A DNA stretch of 53,007 bases, taken from the NCBI GenBank assembly GCA_016841745.1, contig JAENYO010000006.1, forward strand, positions 1-53,007, read 5' to 3'. The notes under the pieces were generated by a model, which worked only from the letters and a program-made list of their open reading frames with translations, was not told the origin of the DNA and did no database searches. This DNA is from Acetomicrobium hydrogeniformans (GTDB lineage Bacteria > Synergistota > Synergistia > Synergistales > JAFGMB01). Made by a program: the position numbers and the translations under genes. Each line of letters starts with the position of its first letter. The first letter of the stretch is position 1. Below, piece by piece: positions 1 through 12,093 of the stretch.

Positions 1-54
1 TACTGTACCTATGTTCAAATGCGGCTTCGATCTTTCAAATTTCGCCTTTGCCAT
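1..54 (-). CDS. tuf: Elongation factor Tu, first 18 codons (truncated by window edge)
   Basis: Only the first 18 codons are present and the gene continues beyond position 1. The peptide begins MAKAKFERSKPHLNIGTV, the characteristic N-terminus of EF-Tu just before its first GTP-binding loop. The ATG at 52-54 follows a strong ribosome binding site (TAAGGAGGGA, 61-70). EF-Tu delivers aminoacyl-tRNA to the ribosome as a GTP complex. It is the last gene of the str operon here, 26 bases after fusA, which is the classical order. Identity is secure; nothing can be said of the rest of the protein. Confidence 0.95.
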   Translation of the reverse strand, partial: MAKAKFERSKPHLNIGTV

Positions 55-80
55 TACAAGTCCCTCCTTAAATAAGACCT

Positions 81-2138
81 TTAACCTTTTAATATCTTCT
101 CTGCTATGCTCTGCGAAACAGGTTCATAATGGTCAAACTGCATGGAATAAGTAGCTCTACCTGACGTCCTGCTCCTAAGATCCGTGGCGTAACCGAACAT
201 CTCAGCCAATGGTACAAAAGCCTTTATAGCTCTTGTGTTGGCTCTCATTTCCATTCCCTCAACATGACCTCTACGGGAAGAGAGGTCTCCCATAACATCT
301 CCGACATATTCTTCAGGCGTGACAACTTCTACAGACATTATCGGTTCCATCAGCACAGGCCCAGCTTTTCTTACTGCTTCCTTGAAACCCATTGAGGCGG
401 CAATCTTAAAAGCCATTTCGGAACTGTCTACTTCATGGTAACTGCCATCGACAAGTGCTATCTTAATGCCGACAACGGGATAACCGCCAAGAACTCCGTT
501 GGACATTGCTTCTTCAAGACCTTTCTGAACCGCTGAGATATATTCTCTCGGAACAGCACCGCCTACGATCTTATCTTCAAATTCAAAGCTTTTCTGGTCC
601 TCAATGGGCTCGATTTCAAAGACAACATGTCCATACTGACCCCGTCCACCAGACTGCTTTACAAATTTACCCTCTGCTCGAGATGGTTTGGTAACTGCTT
701 CTCTATAGGCTACCTGGGGCCTACCGACCCGAACATCTACACTGAATTCTCTTCTAAGACGATCAACAATTATCTCGAGATGAAGTTCACCCATTCCAGA
801 GATAATTGTTTGCCCTGTTTCTTCATCAGTTTTCACTCTGAAGGTAGGATCTTCTTCAGCCAGGGCCATAAGACCTTTTGTAAGTTTTATTTTGTCCGCC
901 TTTGTCATGGGTTCAACCGCAAGGTGGATTACGGGATCCGGGAAAGTAAGATTTTCAAGGACAATGGGTGCTCCTTCATCACACAGGGTATCACCTGTGC
1001 GGGTCTTCTTCAGCCCAGGCAAAGCAACTATCATGCCAGCGGACGCCTCATTAAGGTCCTCCCGTTTATTAGCATGCATCTGAAGAATTCGTCCTACCCT
1101 TTCCCTGGTATTGGTAACAGGGTTATAGACCGAACTCCCCTTGGTAACTGTTCCGGAGTATATCCTGCAGAAGACGAGGCGTCCCACAAAGGGATCTACC
1201 ATGATCTTAAATGCAAGAGCTGTAAATGTTGAATCTGCAGAAGCAGTTCTCTCCAGAGTCTCTGAAGAATCAAGTGACATCCCAACAACAGGAGGAAGGT
1301 CCATGGGACTTGGAAGATAGTCCACAACTGCATCAAGAAGGGGCTGAACACCCTTATTCTTAAAGGCAGTACCACACATCACAGGAATGATGTTTATTGA
1401 AATGGTATTCTGTCGAATAGCTTTTTTTATAAGTTCCTGAGGAACTTCCTGACCATCAAGATAGAGAGACATTATTTCCTCGTTAAAATCTGCAAGGGTT
1501 TCAATAAGTTTATCCCTGGCAGCAAGAGCCTCCTCTTTCAAATTAGAAGGTATATCAAGTAACTTGGGTTCATTACCAAGTTCATCTGTGTAAATTAGTG
1601 AGTTAAAAGATACAAGATCGATAATACCCACAAAGGTATCTTCAACACCCACAGGGAGCTGGATAGGGATTGCCCTGGCACCAAGGCGATCACGAATACC
1701 ATTAACTACTCCGTAAAAATCAGCACCAACCCTGTCCATTTTATTAACAAAGGCGATTCGCGGAACATGGTATTTATCAGCCTGACGCCATACGGTTTCA
1801 GACTGGGGCTCAACTCCACCTACAGCACAGAATACAGAGACTGCTCCATCAAGTACACGCATGGAACGCTCAACTTCAACTGTGAAGTCCACGTGGCCGG
1901 GTGTATCAATTATATTTACAAAATTGTTCTTCCACATACAGGTAGTAGCAGCAGAAGTTATGGTAATACCCCGCTCGCGCTCCTGTTCCATCCAATCCAT
2001 GGTAGCTGCTCCCTCATGGACTTCTCCAATCTTGTAATTCCGACCAGTGTAAAACAGGATACGCTCAGTGGTTGTGGTTTTCCCGGCGTCTATATGAGCG
2101 GCGATACCGATATTACGGATAAGACTAAGATCTTTCAA
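81..2138 (-). CDS. fusA: Elongation factor G
   Basis: Translational GTPase that moves tRNAs and mRNA through the ribosome and, with ribosome recycling factor, splits post-termination ribosomes. The 685-residue length is normal for EF-G. Visible GTPase motifs are the P-loop AHIDAGKT at residues 14-21, DTPGH at 78-82 and NKMD at 132-135; the rest covers the usual domains II to V. The start is a TTG at 2136-2138. The nearby ATG (2141-2143) runs into a stop after one codon, so it cannot be used. A GGTGGTGA ribosome binding site precedes the TTG. It lies between rpsG and tuf as in the standard str operon. Confidence 0.97.
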   Translation of the reverse strand: MKDLSLIRNIGIAAHIDAGKTTTTERILFYTGRNYKIGEVHEGAATMDWMEQERERGITITSAATTCMWKNNFVNIIDTPGHVDFTVEVERSMRVLDGAVSVFCAVGGVEPQSETVWRQADKYHVPRIAFVNKMDRVGADFYGVVNGIRDRLGARAIPIQLPVGVEDTFVGIIDLVSFNSLIYTDELGNEPKLLDIPSNLKEEALAARDKLIETLADFNEEIMSLYLDGQEVPQELIKKAIRQNTISINIIPVMCGTAFKNKGVQPLLDAVVDYLPSPMDLPPVVGMSLDSSETLERTASADSTFTALAFKIMVDPFVGRLVFCRIYSGTVTKGSSVYNPVTNTRERVGRILQMHANKREDLNEASAGMIVALPGLKKTRTGDTLCDEGAPIVLENLTFPDPVIHLAVEPMTKADKIKLTKGLMALAEEDPTFRVKTDEETGQTIISGMGELHLEIIVDRLRREFSVDVRVGRPQVAYREAVTKPSRAEGKFVKQSGGRGQYGHVVFEIEPIEDQKSFEFEDKIVGGAVPREYISAVQKGLEEAMSNGVLGGYPVVGIKIALVDGSYHEVDSSEMAFKIAASMGFKEAVRKAGPVLMEPIMSVEVVTPEEYVGDVMGDLSSRRGHVEGMEMRANTRAIKAFVPLAEMFGYATDLRSRTSGRATYSMQFDHYEPVSQSIAEKILKG

Positions 2139-2179
2139 TTCATTTCACCACCAAGCACATTAGTTAACATACATCAAGC

Positions 2180-2650
2180 TTATAAACGATAGTGAGCAAA
2201 AGCTCTGTTGGCTTCAGCCATTTTGTGAGTATCTTCCCTCTTCTTGATCGAGGAACCTTCTCCCTTATAGGCGTCAACAAACTCTCTAGCAAGTCTCTCG
2301 GCCATAGGCATACCTTTTTTGGAACGGGAATAATTTATTATCCACCTGATGGCAAGCAACTGAGCCCTCTCTGGTACAACTTCTACAGGAATCTGGTAAG
2401 TTGCTCCTCCAACCCTTCTTGGCCTTACTTCAACAAGGGGTTTAACGTTATCCATAGCTTTTTTAAACACTTCAAAGGGTTCAGTGTTAACCCTTTCGGC
2501 AGCAAGATCAAGAGCTGTGTACATCACTTTTTCCGCAACACTCTTTTTGCCACCTGTCATCAAACTATTAATGAACTTTGAAATCGCCTGACTTCCATAT
2601 TTTGTATCAGACAATAATACTCTTTTCTTAAGGTGCCCCTTACGTGGCAT
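2180..2650 (-). CDS. rpsG: 30S ribosomal protein S7
   Basis: Primary binding protein of the 3' major domain of 16S rRNA; it nucleates assembly of the small-subunit head and lines the tRNA exit site. The 156-residue product starts MPRKGHLKKRVLL and contains the family region around KPLVEVRPRRVGGATYQIP. The length is typical. The ATG at 2648-2650 follows AGGGAGGA. Gene order rpsL-rpsG-fusA-tuf is the canonical str operon. In other bacteria S7 represses its own operon by binding the rpsL-rpsG intercistronic mRNA. Here that spacer is only 28 bases, too short for the large E. coli-type site, so any autoregulation would use another structure. Confidence 0.98.
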   Translation of the reverse strand: MPRKGHLKKRVLLSDTKYGSQAISKFINSLMTGGKKSVAEKVMYTALDLAAERVNTEPFEVFKKAMDNVKPLVEVRPRRVGGATYQIPVEVVPERAQLLAIRWIINYSRSKKGMPMAERLAREFVDAYKGEGSSIKKREDTHKMAEANRAFAHYRL

Positions 2651-2678
2651 GATTCATATTCCTCCCTTAAACCTAACT

Positions 2679-3050
2679 CTACTTGGGCCTCCTGGCACCA
2701 TATTTGGAACGCCCTCTTTTACGATTTTCAACGCCGCCACAGTCCAGAGTACCTCTTACAATATGATACCGGACACCAGGAAGGTCCTTTACTCGGCCGC
2801 CTCTCACGAGAACCACGGAGTGCTCCTGAAGGTTATGTCCAATTCCCGGGATATATGATGTTACTTCAATACCATTGGTCAATCGAACACGGGCTACCTT
2901 CCTTAAAGCAGAATTCGGCTTCTTTGGAGTTACGGTATAAACACGGGTACAAACTCCCCTGCGAGCTGGATTTGACTGTAAAGCAGGAGCATTGGTTTTC
3001 TGCCTCTTTTCCTTCCGTCCATGTCTTATCAGCTGGTTAATTGTTGGCAC
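2679..3050 (-). CDS. rpsL: 30S ribosomal protein S12
   Basis: Decoding-centre protein and the classical site of streptomycin resistance mutations. I choose the GTG at 3048-3050, giving 123 residues beginning (V/M)[12 protein letters not shown], the conserved S12 N-terminus. A strong AAGGAGGG lies just upstream. A longer in-frame ATG at 3068 would translate that ribosome binding site and is rejected. The [13 protein letters not shown] segment carries the wild-type lysines, so no streptomycin-resistance change is evident. The KDLPG segment holds the aspartate that RimO methylthiolates in other bacteria. Confidence 0.97.
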   Translation of the reverse strand: MPTINQLIRHGRKEKRQKTNAPALQSNPARRGVCTRVYTVTPKKPNSALRKVARVRLTNGIEVTSYIPGIGHNLQEHSVVLVRGGRVKDLPGVRYHIVRGTLDCGGVENRKRGRSKYGARRPK

Positions 3051-3085
3051 TGTATTCCCTCCTTCCAATTAATTCGTAAACAATG

Positions 3086-3340
3086 TTAATTTATCTTCTT
3101 TGCAAGACCGGCTACTGAGGCTCCCCTCGAAATAGCACAGGCTCTTCCAAGTACCTGCATTGATACAGCATGTTCTATCTCGATTTCCGATTCAACAGCT
3201 AGTTCTATCAAGTATTCGATCCTGGACCGGTTTGCATCTTCTGCGATAAATAGTTTTATAATATTTCCATTTATCAATGCTTTCTTTACCTGGCGCTCTC
3301 CAACAACCCTGTTTGGAACTGCGAGCTCGCTTAAAGGCAT
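3086..3340 (-). CDS. L7Ae/L30e-family kink-turn RNA-binding protein (YbxF/RplGB-like)
   Basis: Small 84-residue protein of the L7Ae/L30e/S12e superfamily, which binds kink-turn RNA. Its position between rpoC and rpsL matches Bacillus ybxF (rplGB), a k-turn binder associated with ribosomes. The chosen ATG (3338-3340) is preceded by AGGAGGGTG with 7-base spacing. A longer in-frame ORF starting at 3382 would overlap the str promoter -10 region and is not credible. It contains the family-style run IKLFIAEDANRSRIEYL followed by a short conserved core. It is the first gene of the str transcript predicted here. Family assignment is good; the precise RNA target is unknown. Confidence 0.88.
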   Translation of the reverse strand: MPLSELAVPNRVVGERQVKKALINGNIIKLFIAEDANRSRIEYLIELAVESEIEIEHAVSMQVLGRACAISRGASVAGLAKKIN

Positions 3341-3372
3341 GAGACACCCTCCTGTGCAAGTCGCACCGAGTG

Positions 3373-3402
3373 ATAATATCAAAATATATTGGGAGATGTC
3401 AA
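3373..3402 (-). promoter_or_regulatory. Promoter of the str operon
   Basis: Read on the minus strand: TTGACA (3397-3402), 18-bp spacer, TATTAT (3373-3378). It is a near-consensus housekeeping promoter that places the start of transcription about 25 bases before the L7Ae-like gene. The -35 box lies inside the descending arm of the rpoC terminator hairpin. Confidence 0.75.
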
Positions 3403-3423
3403 GGCTTTATCTTGACATCTCCC
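3391..3423 (-). terminator. Hairpin at the end of the rpoBC operon
   Basis: Perfect 13-bp inverted repeat (3391-3403 and 3411-3423) with a 7-base loop, located 7 bases after the rpoC stop codon. The minus strand continues AATATATTTTG, a weak uridine tract, so termination may be partial. It overlaps the str promoter. Confidence 0.7.
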
Positions 3424-3429
3424 CTGTAA

Positions 3430-6400
3430 CTATAAACTATCTTCTACTACAGACTTTGATTCTTCTTCATCCTTTGACGCTTCGGAACTCTTCAGGACCA
3501 ATTCTATGTCCTTGAATGCATCCACGCCAGTCCCAGCTGGGATAAGGTGACCGATGATAACGTTTTCCTTCAATCCTTCAAGGATATCAACATCACCCTT
3601 AACCGCTGCACCTGCAAGGATCTGTGCTGTCTGCTGGAAAGAAGCTGCGCTCAGGAAGCTGTCAGTGGCTAAAGCAGCTTTAGTAATTCCGTGTACAAAG
3701 GGTTGACATTTGGGCCCTTCCCGCAGTTTTCTGACAAAGGTTATTCTATGAATAAGTTCTTTTTCCTCTGAATGAGCATAGATCGGTCTGACCACAAAGT
3801 TTTCAGCTTCGGCCTTTACAAGTTCATCCAGAACTACCCTGTTTACATCCTGGCCGGCTTCAGCAATTATTGCTCCAGAGGCATCCATAACAGGGTCAAG
3901 AAGCACTTTGCCGTATACCATATCCGAGAGAAATTCACTCACAAGTTTATCCCTGGTAATAATGCCGTCATCTATTTCGATAGCCGTTATTTCTCCATCC
4001 ATAATGCTCCGGACCACCCTGCCATCGACCATATGAGCAATATCCTGCACTGCATTGCCATCCCTGTCTATGGCCTGGGAAAGAGGTTTGCCCCATATCT
4101 TGTCTATCAATCTTTCCTGAAGGGCATCTGGAACATGGATCCTCTCTATGGTTTTCCAGATCTTAACAGACGAAACGTTGGCTATTTTGAGAAGATCAAC
4201 AACATCTCCTGTTAAGAGTCTGTCTGATTTACCGATAATTTCTCCATCCACGATTATGTCTTCAGCCAGATAAGCACTGTCAATTAAAGCTTCCATAGCC
4301 TCCACATTACGAACATCGAGCGGCGTAGGTACATTACCTGTTATTATGGCAAGCTGACCAGGCGTAAGAGGCAGACCTTTCTGAACTGTCTTTCCATCAG
4401 CTGAAATAAATTCTTCGATGAGTTCCATTCCCTCAAGTTTTTTCCGGAATGAAGCCTCTCCTATCACCACAGACAATATCCCCTTCTCATCCTCAACCTT
4501 GATTTCATTAACACTGGCACCTGGTCGAAGAAGGGCTCGTATTGCTTTATCATCAAGTTCTGAATCTTTTTCCAGGAGAGTCCCCTGAGTATTACGCTGC
4601 ACTTTCATATCCCTGAGTATTCTCCCTGAGAAAGTATCTACAGCCTCTCGGACATTGGCCTCGTTCTCTTCAAGGATATTCTGATTTTCAGTTTCTATAT
4701 CCCTTGTCCAGACCAGTTCCCCTGCAACAAAGGAGGTATCTCCTTCCTCTGTAACCCGAAGCCTGTTAACAGGTGCAACTTTCCTGAGAATAACTTCAAT
4801 ATGTTTATTATTGATAGAAACCCCCTGAGAACGGTAAACACCCTGAATCTCGTCTACGAGTGAAGATTGTACTGCTTCGATCCCTTCGACTTCAAGGAGT
4901 TGCTGTGGATCGATATAACCCTCTGTGAGCTTCTGACTTCTGGAAACATCTTCTCCCTCCTCTACAAGAAGGTTCTGTGAAGAAGGGATGTTATAAGAGA
5001 CCTTTTCATCCACACCTGATGTATCTGAATTTATTATTACTTTACGTTTTCCTTCCATTTCTCTTATCTCAGTCACTTTACCGTCAAGGCCGGCAAGATA
5101 AGCCACTTTTTTCGGACGTCGAACCTCAAAAAGCTGCTCGATACGGGGAAGACCCTGGGTTATATCTTCTCCCGTCAGCCTGACCCCTCCAGTATGGAAG
5201 GTTCTCATGGTAAGCTGTGTTCCCGGTTCACCAATGGACTGAGCAGCCACAACACCCACAGCTTCTCCAATGGCAACTTCCTTCCTTGTCGAAAGATCCA
5301 TGCCGTAACATTTCTGACAGATCCCATGACGAAGGCCGCAAGTGAGAGGGCTGCGCACCCATACGAGAGATATACCAGCATTTTCAATACGCTGTGCATC
5401 CACAACAGAAATACAGTCATCTTTGCTTACGATGACATCTCCCGTTTCAGGATGGAGTATATCCTTAAGTACTGTCCTTCCCGCTAAACGCTCACTTATG
5501 GATATCATCACCTTGCCATCCTGGAGAAGGGGCTGTATGCATACTCCCTGATCTGTACCACAGTCATGATCGCGAACAATAAGGTCTTGAGCTACATCAA
5601 CAAGCCTTCTAGTCAGATAACCAGACTTTGCTGTCCTCAAGGCTGTATCAGCAAGTCCCTTTCTCGCTCCATGGGTTGAAATGAAGTATTCAAGCATGTT
5701 CAGGCCTTCCCGAAAATTGGCAGTAATTGGATAATCGATGATCCTTCCGGAAGGATCGGACATAAGTCCCCTTATGCCAGCCATCTGTGCTACCTGACTT
5801 TTACTTCCTCTGGCTCCTGAATCTACCATCATTCGGACAGGGTTTTCCTCATCCATATTGGCAACGATATGATCCGCAATGTTCCTGGAAGCCTCAGACC
5901 ACAACAATTCCTTCTCCCTAAGATATTCATCTTCAGTCAGAATACCCATTCCATACTGAGATTTGAGATCATGTTCCCTTTCAAGGGTATCATCCATGAT
6001 CGCTTCTTTCTGGGGAGGAATGATGATAGCGTTTACTCCTATGCTGATACCACTTTTTGTAGCCCAGTGATAGCCAAGGGATTTTATCGCATCCAGCATT
6101 TCAACAATAGCAGTTCTGTCTATCAGGTCATAAGCCTGGTCAATAAGAGAACTCAGAGCCCTTTTCCCAAGCTGGGAATTAATGTATCTAAGCTCCGGGT
6201 GAATGACACTATTAAAAAGCACCCTTCCTGGAGAAGTCTTGATCCATTTTAGAGAAAGATCTCCGGACCAGGAAGGATCGCGTTTCAGATTGATCTCTGC
6301 ATTTGCGTGCACTATCCCATGATCCAGGGCTGTTAGTGCATCCTCTATATCAGAAAAATATTTTCCTTCACCCTTCAGGCCAGACCTCATCGAAGTAAGA

Positions 6401-8430
6401 TAGTAAATACCAAGAACTATATCCTGGGTCGGGGTAACTATAGGCTTCCCACTAGCTGGTGAAAGAATGTTATTGGCTGAAAGCATAAGCATCCGAGCTT
6501 CAGACTGAGCCTCCAGAGAAAGAGGCACATGGACTGCCATCTGGTCACCATCAAAATCGGCATTAAAAGCAGTACACACCATTGGGTGAAGCCTTATAGC
6601 CTTGCCTTCCATCAGAACAGGTTCAAAAGCTTGAATACCAAGTCTGTGAAGAGTTGGAGCCCTGTTGAGAAGAACCGGATGGTCTTTTATGATCTCTTCA
6701 AGAATTCCCCAGATCTCTTCTCTTCCTCGCTCTATAAGTCGTTTCGCACTTTTGACATTGGGAGCCAGTCCCCGTTCAACAAGCTGTCTTATAACAAAAG
6801 GCTTGAAGAGTTCCAGCGCCATCTGTTTTGGAAGTCCGCACTGGTAGATCTTTAATTCAGGTCCGATAACGATTACTGAACGGCCTGAATAATCTACACG
6901 CTTTCCAAGAAGGTTCTGTCTGAACCTGCCTTTTTTCCCTCGAAGAAGATCTGTAAGACTCTTAAGTGGCCTGTTTCCTGCACCGAGAACAGCTTTACCC
7001 ATTCTACCGTTATCAATAAGAGCATCAACGGACTCCTGAAGCATACGCTTCTCGTTACGGATTATGATCTCCGGAGCTCGAAGTTCCTGTAGTTTCCGGA
7101 GTCTGTTATTCCTGTTTATGACTCTTCTGTACAGGTCGTTCAGATCTGATGTCGCAAAACGACCACCATCAAGTTGCACCATAGGCCTGAGGTCAGGTGG
7201 AATGACAGGAAGTACCTCGAGAACCATACTTCGTGGAGAAAAACTGCTTTTGCGGAAGTCTTCAGCAACCTGTAGTCGTTTGATCAGTTTTCTTTTTTTC
7301 TGACCTGTTGTTTCAGAAAGCTCTTCCCTGAGGGAAGATGCAAGGAGGTCAAGATCAATATCATCAAGAAGAAGCTGTACGCCTTCGGCCCCTATGCCCG
7401 CCTTGAATCTTTTGTCATAAGCAGAACAAATATAATGCTCCCGTTCAAGGATTATACTTGCCTGCTCGAAGGAAGAATTTCCTTCATCTATAACTATATA
7501 ACATGGATCCTCAATGGTTATGGTTTCTACCTGGGCCATAAAACGTCCAGGATATTTCTGATGAAATAGTTGAAATTCACTTGTAGAAACGATATCTCCC
7601 TTGGCAAAGGGAAGGTGAGCAACAGCAGTTACAATAAAGGCTTCCTGTTTCCCGACAAGAGCCCTTTCAACCTCAACATTCATGCCAAGATCCCTAAATC
7701 TCTCATATTCCATTTGTGAGATCACATCGTTCTCATTGTAGTTAAGGTTCTCAGGAGCAGAAAGAATTCTGAAAGCTGGCTCAGCCTTAAAAACACTGTC
7801 TCCATAGTCTGCCTTCATGCGTGACATCTGGTTGGCAGAAAGAAGATCACCTTCGTTCATCGGAATGTCATCTACAGTAGCTATCCGGTAAGCTTCTTCT
7901 GCTTTGACCTTAGGATCATAATGACTATGGATCTTCACCTCGCATTCAGAGATCACATCTCCTCTTTTGAGAAGATCTGCTCTCCGTCCGTCCATAACCA
8001 CCTTGTAAGCGACTTCCCTTCTCCTGGTCGGAGCAAAATAAACGACCTTTTCAAGATCCCGGGTACTAGTGCCAAGGAGAAGACTAAGCCTGCTGGGTAT
8101 TCCCCTTAGGTACCAGATGTGAACAACAGGAGCTGCGAGTTCAATATGACCCATACGTTCCCTTCTGACCCTGTTGTCTGTAACTTCAACTCCACAACGG
8201 TCACAGACCACACCTTTGAACTTGGGACCACTCCTCTTGTATTTACCACATGAACACTCGTAACTCTTGGTTGGACCAAATATGCGTTCACAGAAAAGAC
8301 CATCTTTTTCGGGTCTCAGAGTACGATAATTAATGGTTTCCGGTTTTTTTACCTCACCACTTGAGAGCTCCCTTATCCTTTCAGGACTGGCAAGTTTTAT
8401 CCTTACACCCGTAATTTCACGCCTGGCCAT
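3430..8430 (-). CDS. rpoC: DNA-directed RNA polymerase subunit beta'
   Basis: Catalytic subunit of RNA polymerase, 1666 residues. Zinc-ribbon cysteines C59, C61, C76 and C79 are present. The magnesium-binding NADFDGD motif is at 623-629 (Asp 625, 627, 629). A second zinc cluster ([11 protein letters not shown]) lies near residue 1040. Between about residues 140 and 345 there is a large insertion of barrel-like repeats, resembling the N-terminal beta' insertion of Thermus and Thermotoga and explaining the length. The C-terminus ends in an acidic Glu/Ser tail. The ATG directly abuts the rpoB stop (TAG at 8431-8433), so the two genes are translationally coupled. Confidence 0.98.
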   Translation of the reverse strand: MARREITGVRIKLASPERIRELSSGEVKKPETINYRTLRPEKDGLFCERIFGPTKSYECSCGKYKRSGPKFKGVVCDRCGVEVTDNRVRRERMGHIELAAPVVHIWYLRGIPSRLSLLLGTSTRDLEKVVYFAPTRRREVAYKVVMDGRRADLLKRGDVISECEVKIHSHYDPKVKAEEAYRIATVDDIPMNEGDLLSANQMSRMKADYGDSVFKAEPAFRILSAPENLNYNENDVISQMEYERFRDLGMNVEVERALVGKQEAFIVTAVAHLPFAKGDIVSTSEFQLFHQKYPGRFMAQVETITIEDPCYIVIDEGNSSFEQASIILEREHYICSAYDKRFKAGIGAEGVQLLLDDIDLDLLASSLREELSETTGQKKRKLIKRLQVAEDFRKSSFSPRSMVLEVLPVIPPDLRPMVQLDGGRFATSDLNDLYRRVINRNNRLRKLQELRAPEIIIRNEKRMLQESVDALIDNGRMGKAVLGAGNRPLKSLTDLLRGKKGRFRQNLLGKRVDYSGRSVIVIGPELKIYQCGLPKQMALELFKPFVIRQLVERGLAPNVKSAKRLIERGREEIWGILEEIIKDHPVLLNRAPTLHRLGIQAFEPVLMEGKAIRLHPMVCTAFNADFDGDQMAVHVPLSLEAQSEARMLMLSANNILSPASGKPIVTPTQDIVLGIYYLTSMRSGLKGEGKYFSDIEDALTALDHGIVHANAEINLKRDPSWSGDLSLKWIKTSPGRVLFNSVIHPELRYINSQLGKRALSSLIDQAYDLIDRTAIVEMLDAIKSLGYHWATKSGISIGVNAIIIPPQKEAIMDDTLEREHDLKSQYGMGILTEDEYLREKELLWSEASRNIADHIVANMDEENPVRMMVDSGARGSKSQVAQMAGIRGLMSDPSGRIIDYPITANFREGLNMLEYFISTHGARKGLADTALRTAKSGYLTRRLVDVAQDLIVRDHDCGTDQGVCIQPLLQDGKVMISISERLAGRTVLKDILHPETGDVIVSKDDCISVVDAQRIENAGISLVWVRSPLTCGLRHGICQKCYGMDLSTRKEVAIGEAVGVVAAQSIGEPGTQLTMRTFHTGGVRLTGEDITQGLPRIEQLFEVRRPKKVAYLAGLDGKVTEIREMEGKRKVIINSDTSGVDEKVSYNIPSSQNLLVEEGEDVSRSQKLTEGYIDPQQLLEVEGIEAVQSSLVDEIQGVYRSQGVSINNKHIEVILRKVAPVNRLRVTEEGDTSFVAGELVWTRDIETENQNILEENEANVREAVDTFSGRILRDMKVQRNTQGTLLEKDSELDDKAIRALLRPGASVNEIKVEDEKGILSVVIGEASFRKKLEGMELIEEFISADGKTVQKGLPLTPGQLAIITGNVPTPLDVRNVEAMEALIDSAYLAEDIIVDGEIIGKSDRLLTGDVVDLLKIANVSSVKIWKTIERIHVPDALQERLIDKIWGKPLSQAIDRDGNAVQDIAHMVDGRVVRSIMDGEITAIEIDDGIITRDKLVSEFLSDMVYGKVLLDPVMDASGAIIAEAGQDVNRVVLDELVKAEAENFVVRPIYAHSEEKELIHRITFVRKLREGPKCQPFVHGITKAALATDSFLSAASFQQTAQILAGAAVKGDVDILEGLKENVIIGHLIPAGTGVDAFKDIELVLKSSEASKDEEESKSVVEDSL

Positions 8431-11400
8431 CTAGTTTTCAGCCCCCTTCGGGTCATCATCGGAATATCCTGCATCATTTGAAGGACTGCCAAATATCATT
8501 TCCGCAGTTACAGATGGTACATTTTTCTTATCATCCCTGGAAACGATCTTGTTTTTTTCCATACTGAGAGAAGGTTTGCTAATTCCCATAATCTCTTCTT
8601 CATCTTCAATGACAAGTTCTCCTGAAGATCCGTCACTGTAATTGATTTCCACATCAAGTCCCAGACCCTGAAGTTCTTTAACAAGGACTCTGAAGCTTTC
8701 GGGAACACCAGGCTTGGAAAGATTCTGTCCTTTGACAATCCTCTCATAAGTCTTTAATCTGCCTCTGATGTCATCCGATTTAACTGTAAGCATTTCCTGC
8801 AGGATATTAGCAGCACCATAACCTTCAAGCGCCCAGACTTCCATTTCCCCAAAACGCTGACCTCCAAACTGGGCTTTGCCCCCAAGAGGCTGCTGTGTTA
8901 TCAGACTGTAAGGACCGATGGACCTGGCATGAATCTTGTCATCCACAAGATGGATGAGTTTAAGCATGTACATACACCCAACGCTTACCTTATGTTCCAT
9001 TTGTTCACCTGTCCGACCGTCAAAAAGAGTGATCATTCCATCTGAGGTAAGATCCGGATACATTTTGTCCCTTAATTCCTCCAACAGGTCAAATATTTCC
9101 TGTTCTTTTGCACCCTCAAATACAGGAGTTGCAACAAACCAGTCATTCTTAAGAGCAACAAATCCCATTATTGTTTCAAGAACCTGTCCCAGGTTCATTC
9201 GGCTTGGAACTCCCAGGGGATTAAGAACCACATCCACAGGCGTACCATCTGGAAGATAGGGCATGTCCTCAACAGGGAGAATTCTTGAAACAACACCCTT
9301 ATTCCCATGTCTCCCCGCCATTTTGTCTCCAACCGTTATTTTCCTTAACTGGGCAACATAGATCTTTACAACCTTATTAACCCCAGGACTTAGGGCATCG
9401 CCATTTTCGGACCTCGTAAGAGTTTTAACTGCAACTATCTTCCCTCTTGCCCCGTGAGGAACCCTTAGGGACGTATCCCTGACTTCTCTGGCTTTTTCAC
9501 CGAAAATAGCCCTTAAAAGCTTTTCTTCAGGGGTCTGATCCGATTCTCCCTTAGGAGTAACCTTTCCAACAAGAATATCTCCTGCATTTACTTCTGCCCC
9601 GGTCCTAACAATTCCATCCTCGTCAAGGTTCTTAAGAACATCTTCCCCAACGTTCGGGATATCCCTTGTTATTTCTTCAGGACCAAGTTTTGTATCTCTG
9701 GCTTCAACTTCATATTCTTCAATGTGAATGGAAGAATAGAGATCCTCTTTTACAAGTCTTTCGCTCAGAAGGATAGCATCTTCAAAGTTGTATCCTTCCC
9801 ATGACATAAAGGCGATAAGTACATTTCGTCCTAAAGCAAGTTCTCCACTGTCAACAGACTGACCATCGATTATTATCTCTCCTGCTCGGATCGAGTCACC
9901 CTTGGAAACAATTGGCCTCTGATGTATTATCGTTCCCTGATTAGACCTCCGAAACTTGACCATTTCATAGACGTCTGTTCCCTGACTTGTTCGTACTTCG
10001 ATCTTGTTAGCATCCACATAATCTATGACACCCTCTCGCCGGGCAACAACACAGGAACCGGAATCCTTGGCGATCCTGTGTTCAATTCCCGTCCCGACCC
10101 TCGGTGCTTCTGGAAGGATCAGAGGAACCGCCTGCCTCTGCATGTTAGATCCCATAAGGGCTCGATTGGCATCATCATGTTCAAGAAAAGGGATCAGGGC
10201 AGTTGATGCTGAAACTATCTGTTTTGGAGAAACATCGAGAAATTGAACCTGTTCCCGTAGTACTGTACTGATAGCACCCCGATGTCTTACATGACACTCC
10301 TCTTCCAGAAGACGACCCTGTTCATCAAGTGGAGTATTAGCACGACCAACAAGGAATTCATCTTCCTCATCGGCGGCAAGGTAGTAGATCTTGTCCTGTA
10401 CGACACCATTCTCAACTTTTCTTCTTGGGGTCATCAGGAAACCATATTCATTTATCCTTGCATAAGTAGCAAGAGACGTAACAAGTCCTATATTCGGTCC
10501 TTCGGGAGTTTCAATAGGACACACCCTTCCATAATGGGTGTAATGGACGTCTCTGGCTTCAAACCCTGCCCTTTCACGGCTCAGACCACCTGGTCCAAGG
10601 GCGGAGAGACGTCTTCTATGGGTAATCTCAGCAAGTGGATTAGTCTGATCCATGAACTGGGAAAGCTGACCAGAACCAAAGAATTCTCTCAAGGCTGCAG
10701 CGATAGGTCTGACATTAATAAGATCTCTTGCCATAGCGGATTCCAGATCTGGGATAGTGGTCATCCGTTCTTTGGCAATCCTCTCCATACGGAGAAGTCC
10801 AATACGAATCTGATTCTGAAGCAGTTCTCCAACAGAACGAACTCTCCTGTTGCCAAGATGGTCAATGTCATCGATCCTATCTTCTCCGTTTCGGAGAGCG
10901 AGGACTCCATTGATAATACTGGTAATATCTTCAATGGTAAGGAGACGGTTCGTTTCTACGATATCTAGTCCAAGTCTGCGATTCAGTTTATAGCGCCCAA
11001 CTCTGCCCAGGTTATATCTTCTTGTATCAAAGAAAAGCCCAAAGACATATTCCCTTGCATTTTCAATTCGTGCTGGTTCATTTGGCCTGAGTTTTCTAAA
11101 GAGCTCCATTACTGCATCGTCGGAAGAAAATGTTGAATCTCTTTCAAGGGTAGACGCAAGGGCTGGGTCAACTTCCCAGACAGGGATTTTTGTCCTGCCC
11201 TGATCCCACAGGATCTCAAGATGCTCCTTGGTAAGTCTGTCATTTTTCCTGATAAGTACAGATCCTTCCGGATCAAGGATAGAAGTAGCTATAAGTTTTC
11301 CTTTAACTTCATCTTCAGCAATTTCCATTTCAACCTGTTTTGCACCGAAGATCTCCAGAATACCGTCATTATCAGGGATTCCAAAGGCTTTCATAAGAAC

Positions 11401-12006
11401 TGTAGCAGGTAATTTCTTTCTGTTATCAATGTTTACAGATAGCACATCTCCAGGAGTGAGACTGAACTCAAGCCAGGCTCCCCTGTCCGGTATAATTTTC
11501 GCGGCAAAGGTTTCCTGTCCTGGAGTTCCCATTTCAGCGGAAAAATATACTCCGGCTGAACGAGCAAGCTGGTTCACCACGACTCTTTCCGTACCATTAA
11601 TAATAAAGGTCCCCCGGTCGGTCATCACGGGGAAATCACCAAGAAAGATCTCCTCTTCCTTGATCTCTTTCGTTTTTCTGTTGACAAGGCGTATTGTGGC
11701 TTTGATAGGCTTGGACCATGTCAAATCACGCTGCCTTGCTTCTTCGATATCCACTTTGGATGCTTCCAGAAAATAGCGAACGAACTCAAGAGCAAAAGAA
11801 CCGTCATAGCTCTCTACAGGAAACACTTCGTCAAGCAATTCCTGAAGACCGTGTTTCACTCGAAGTTCAGGGTCAACGTTCTCCTGGTAGAAGGACGCAT
11901 AGGAACTTCTCTGGATCTCAATCATGTCAGGAATTTCTACTAGATCCCTGACACGTCCGAAAGTCAACCTCTGGCGCTGTCTGCCGACGGGAACGAATTC
12001 GGCCAT
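8431..12006 (-). CDS. rpoB: DNA-directed RNA polymerase subunit beta
   Basis: Second-largest RNA polymerase subunit, 1191 residues. The rifampicin-binding cluster (residues 442-475) carries the sensitive-type residues D453, H463 and S468, equivalent to E. coli D516, H526 and S531. The GRHGNKG motif and the C-terminal clamp region that pairs with beta' are present. The protein ends with an extra acidic, low-complexity stretch of about 60 residues. The ATG at 12004-12006 follows GGGAGGTC. Unlike most bacteria, rplJ-rplL is not directly upstream; tRNA-Leu and a Sua5-type gene are there instead. Confidence 0.98.
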   Translation of the reverse strand: MAEFVPVGRQRQRLTFGRVRDLVEIPDMIEIQRSSYASFYQENVDPELRVKHGLQELLDEVFPVESYDGSFALEFVRYFLEASKVDIEEARQRDLTWSKPIKATIRLVNRKTKEIKEEEIFLGDFPVMTDRGTFIINGTERVVVNQLARSAGVYFSAEMGTPGQETFAAKIIPDRGAWLEFSLTPGDVLSVNIDNRKKLPATVLMKAFGIPDNDGILEIFGAKQVEMEIAEDEVKGKLIATSILDPEGSVLIRKNDRLTKEHLEILWDQGRTKIPVWEVDPALASTLERDSTFSSDDAVMELFRKLRPNEPARIENAREYVFGLFFDTRRYNLGRVGRYKLNRRLGLDIVETNRLLTIEDITSIINGVLALRNGEDRIDDIDHLGNRRVRSVGELLQNQIRIGLLRMERIAKERMTTIPDLESAMARDLINVRPIAAALREFFGSGQLSQFMDQTNPLAEITHRRRLSALGPGGLSRERAGFEARDVHYTHYGRVCPIETPEGPNIGLVTSLATYARINEYGFLMTPRRKVENGVVQDKIYYLAADEEDEFLVGRANTPLDEQGRLLEEECHVRHRGAISTVLREQVQFLDVSPKQIVSASTALIPFLEHDDANRALMGSNMQRQAVPLILPEAPRVGTGIEHRIAKDSGSCVVARREGVIDYVDANKIEVRTSQGTDVYEMVKFRRSNQGTIIHQRPIVSKGDSIRAGEIIIDGQSVDSGELALGRNVLIAFMSWEGYNFEDAILLSERLVKEDLYSSIHIEEYEVEARDTKLGPEEITRDIPNVGEDVLKNLDEDGIVRTGAEVNAGDILVGKVTPKGESDQTPEEKLLRAIFGEKAREVRDTSLRVPHGARGKIVAVKTLTRSENGDALSPGVNKVVKIYVAQLRKITVGDKMAGRHGNKGVVSRILPVEDMPYLPDGTPVDVVLNPLGVPSRMNLGQVLETIMGFVALKNDWFVATPVFEGAKEQEIFDLLEELRDKMYPDLTSDGMITLFDGRTGEQMEHKVSVGCMYMLKLIHLVDDKIHARSIGPYSLITQQPLGGKAQFGGQRFGEMEVWALEGYGAANILQEMLTVKSDDIRGRLKTYERIVKGQNLSKPGVPESFRVLVKELQGLGLDVEINYSDGSSGELVIEDEEEIMGISKPSLSMEKNKIVSRDDKKNVPSVTAEMIFGSPSNDAGYSDDDPKGAEN

Positions 12007-12064
12007 AAGTCTTTTGACCTCCCTGTTAGTCTAAAATAAGAGGAACAGAACACTGCGAAACTTA

Positions 12065-12093
12065 AAGATAACAAAAAGGGTGCATCATGTCAA
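12065..12093 (-). promoter_or_regulatory. Promoter of rpoB-rpoC
   Basis: Minus strand: TTGACA (12088-12093), 17-bp spacer, TATCTT (12065-12070). The leader to the rpoB ATG would be about 50 bases. The -35 box spans the loop and descending arm of the terminator hairpin after tRNA-Leu, and that terminator's T-tract forms part of the spacer. Confidence 0.75.

Noticed and set aside
3341-3382. Longer N-terminus for the L7Ae-like protein
   Set aside because: It would begin within the -10 region of the str promoter, and the internal ATG at 3340 has an excellent ribosome binding site.
10282-10968. 228-codon plus-strand frame opposite rpoB
   Set aside because: Shadow of a highly conserved gene with no family resemblance; the same applies to plus-strand frames at 627-1232, 11228-11776 and 23372-23800.
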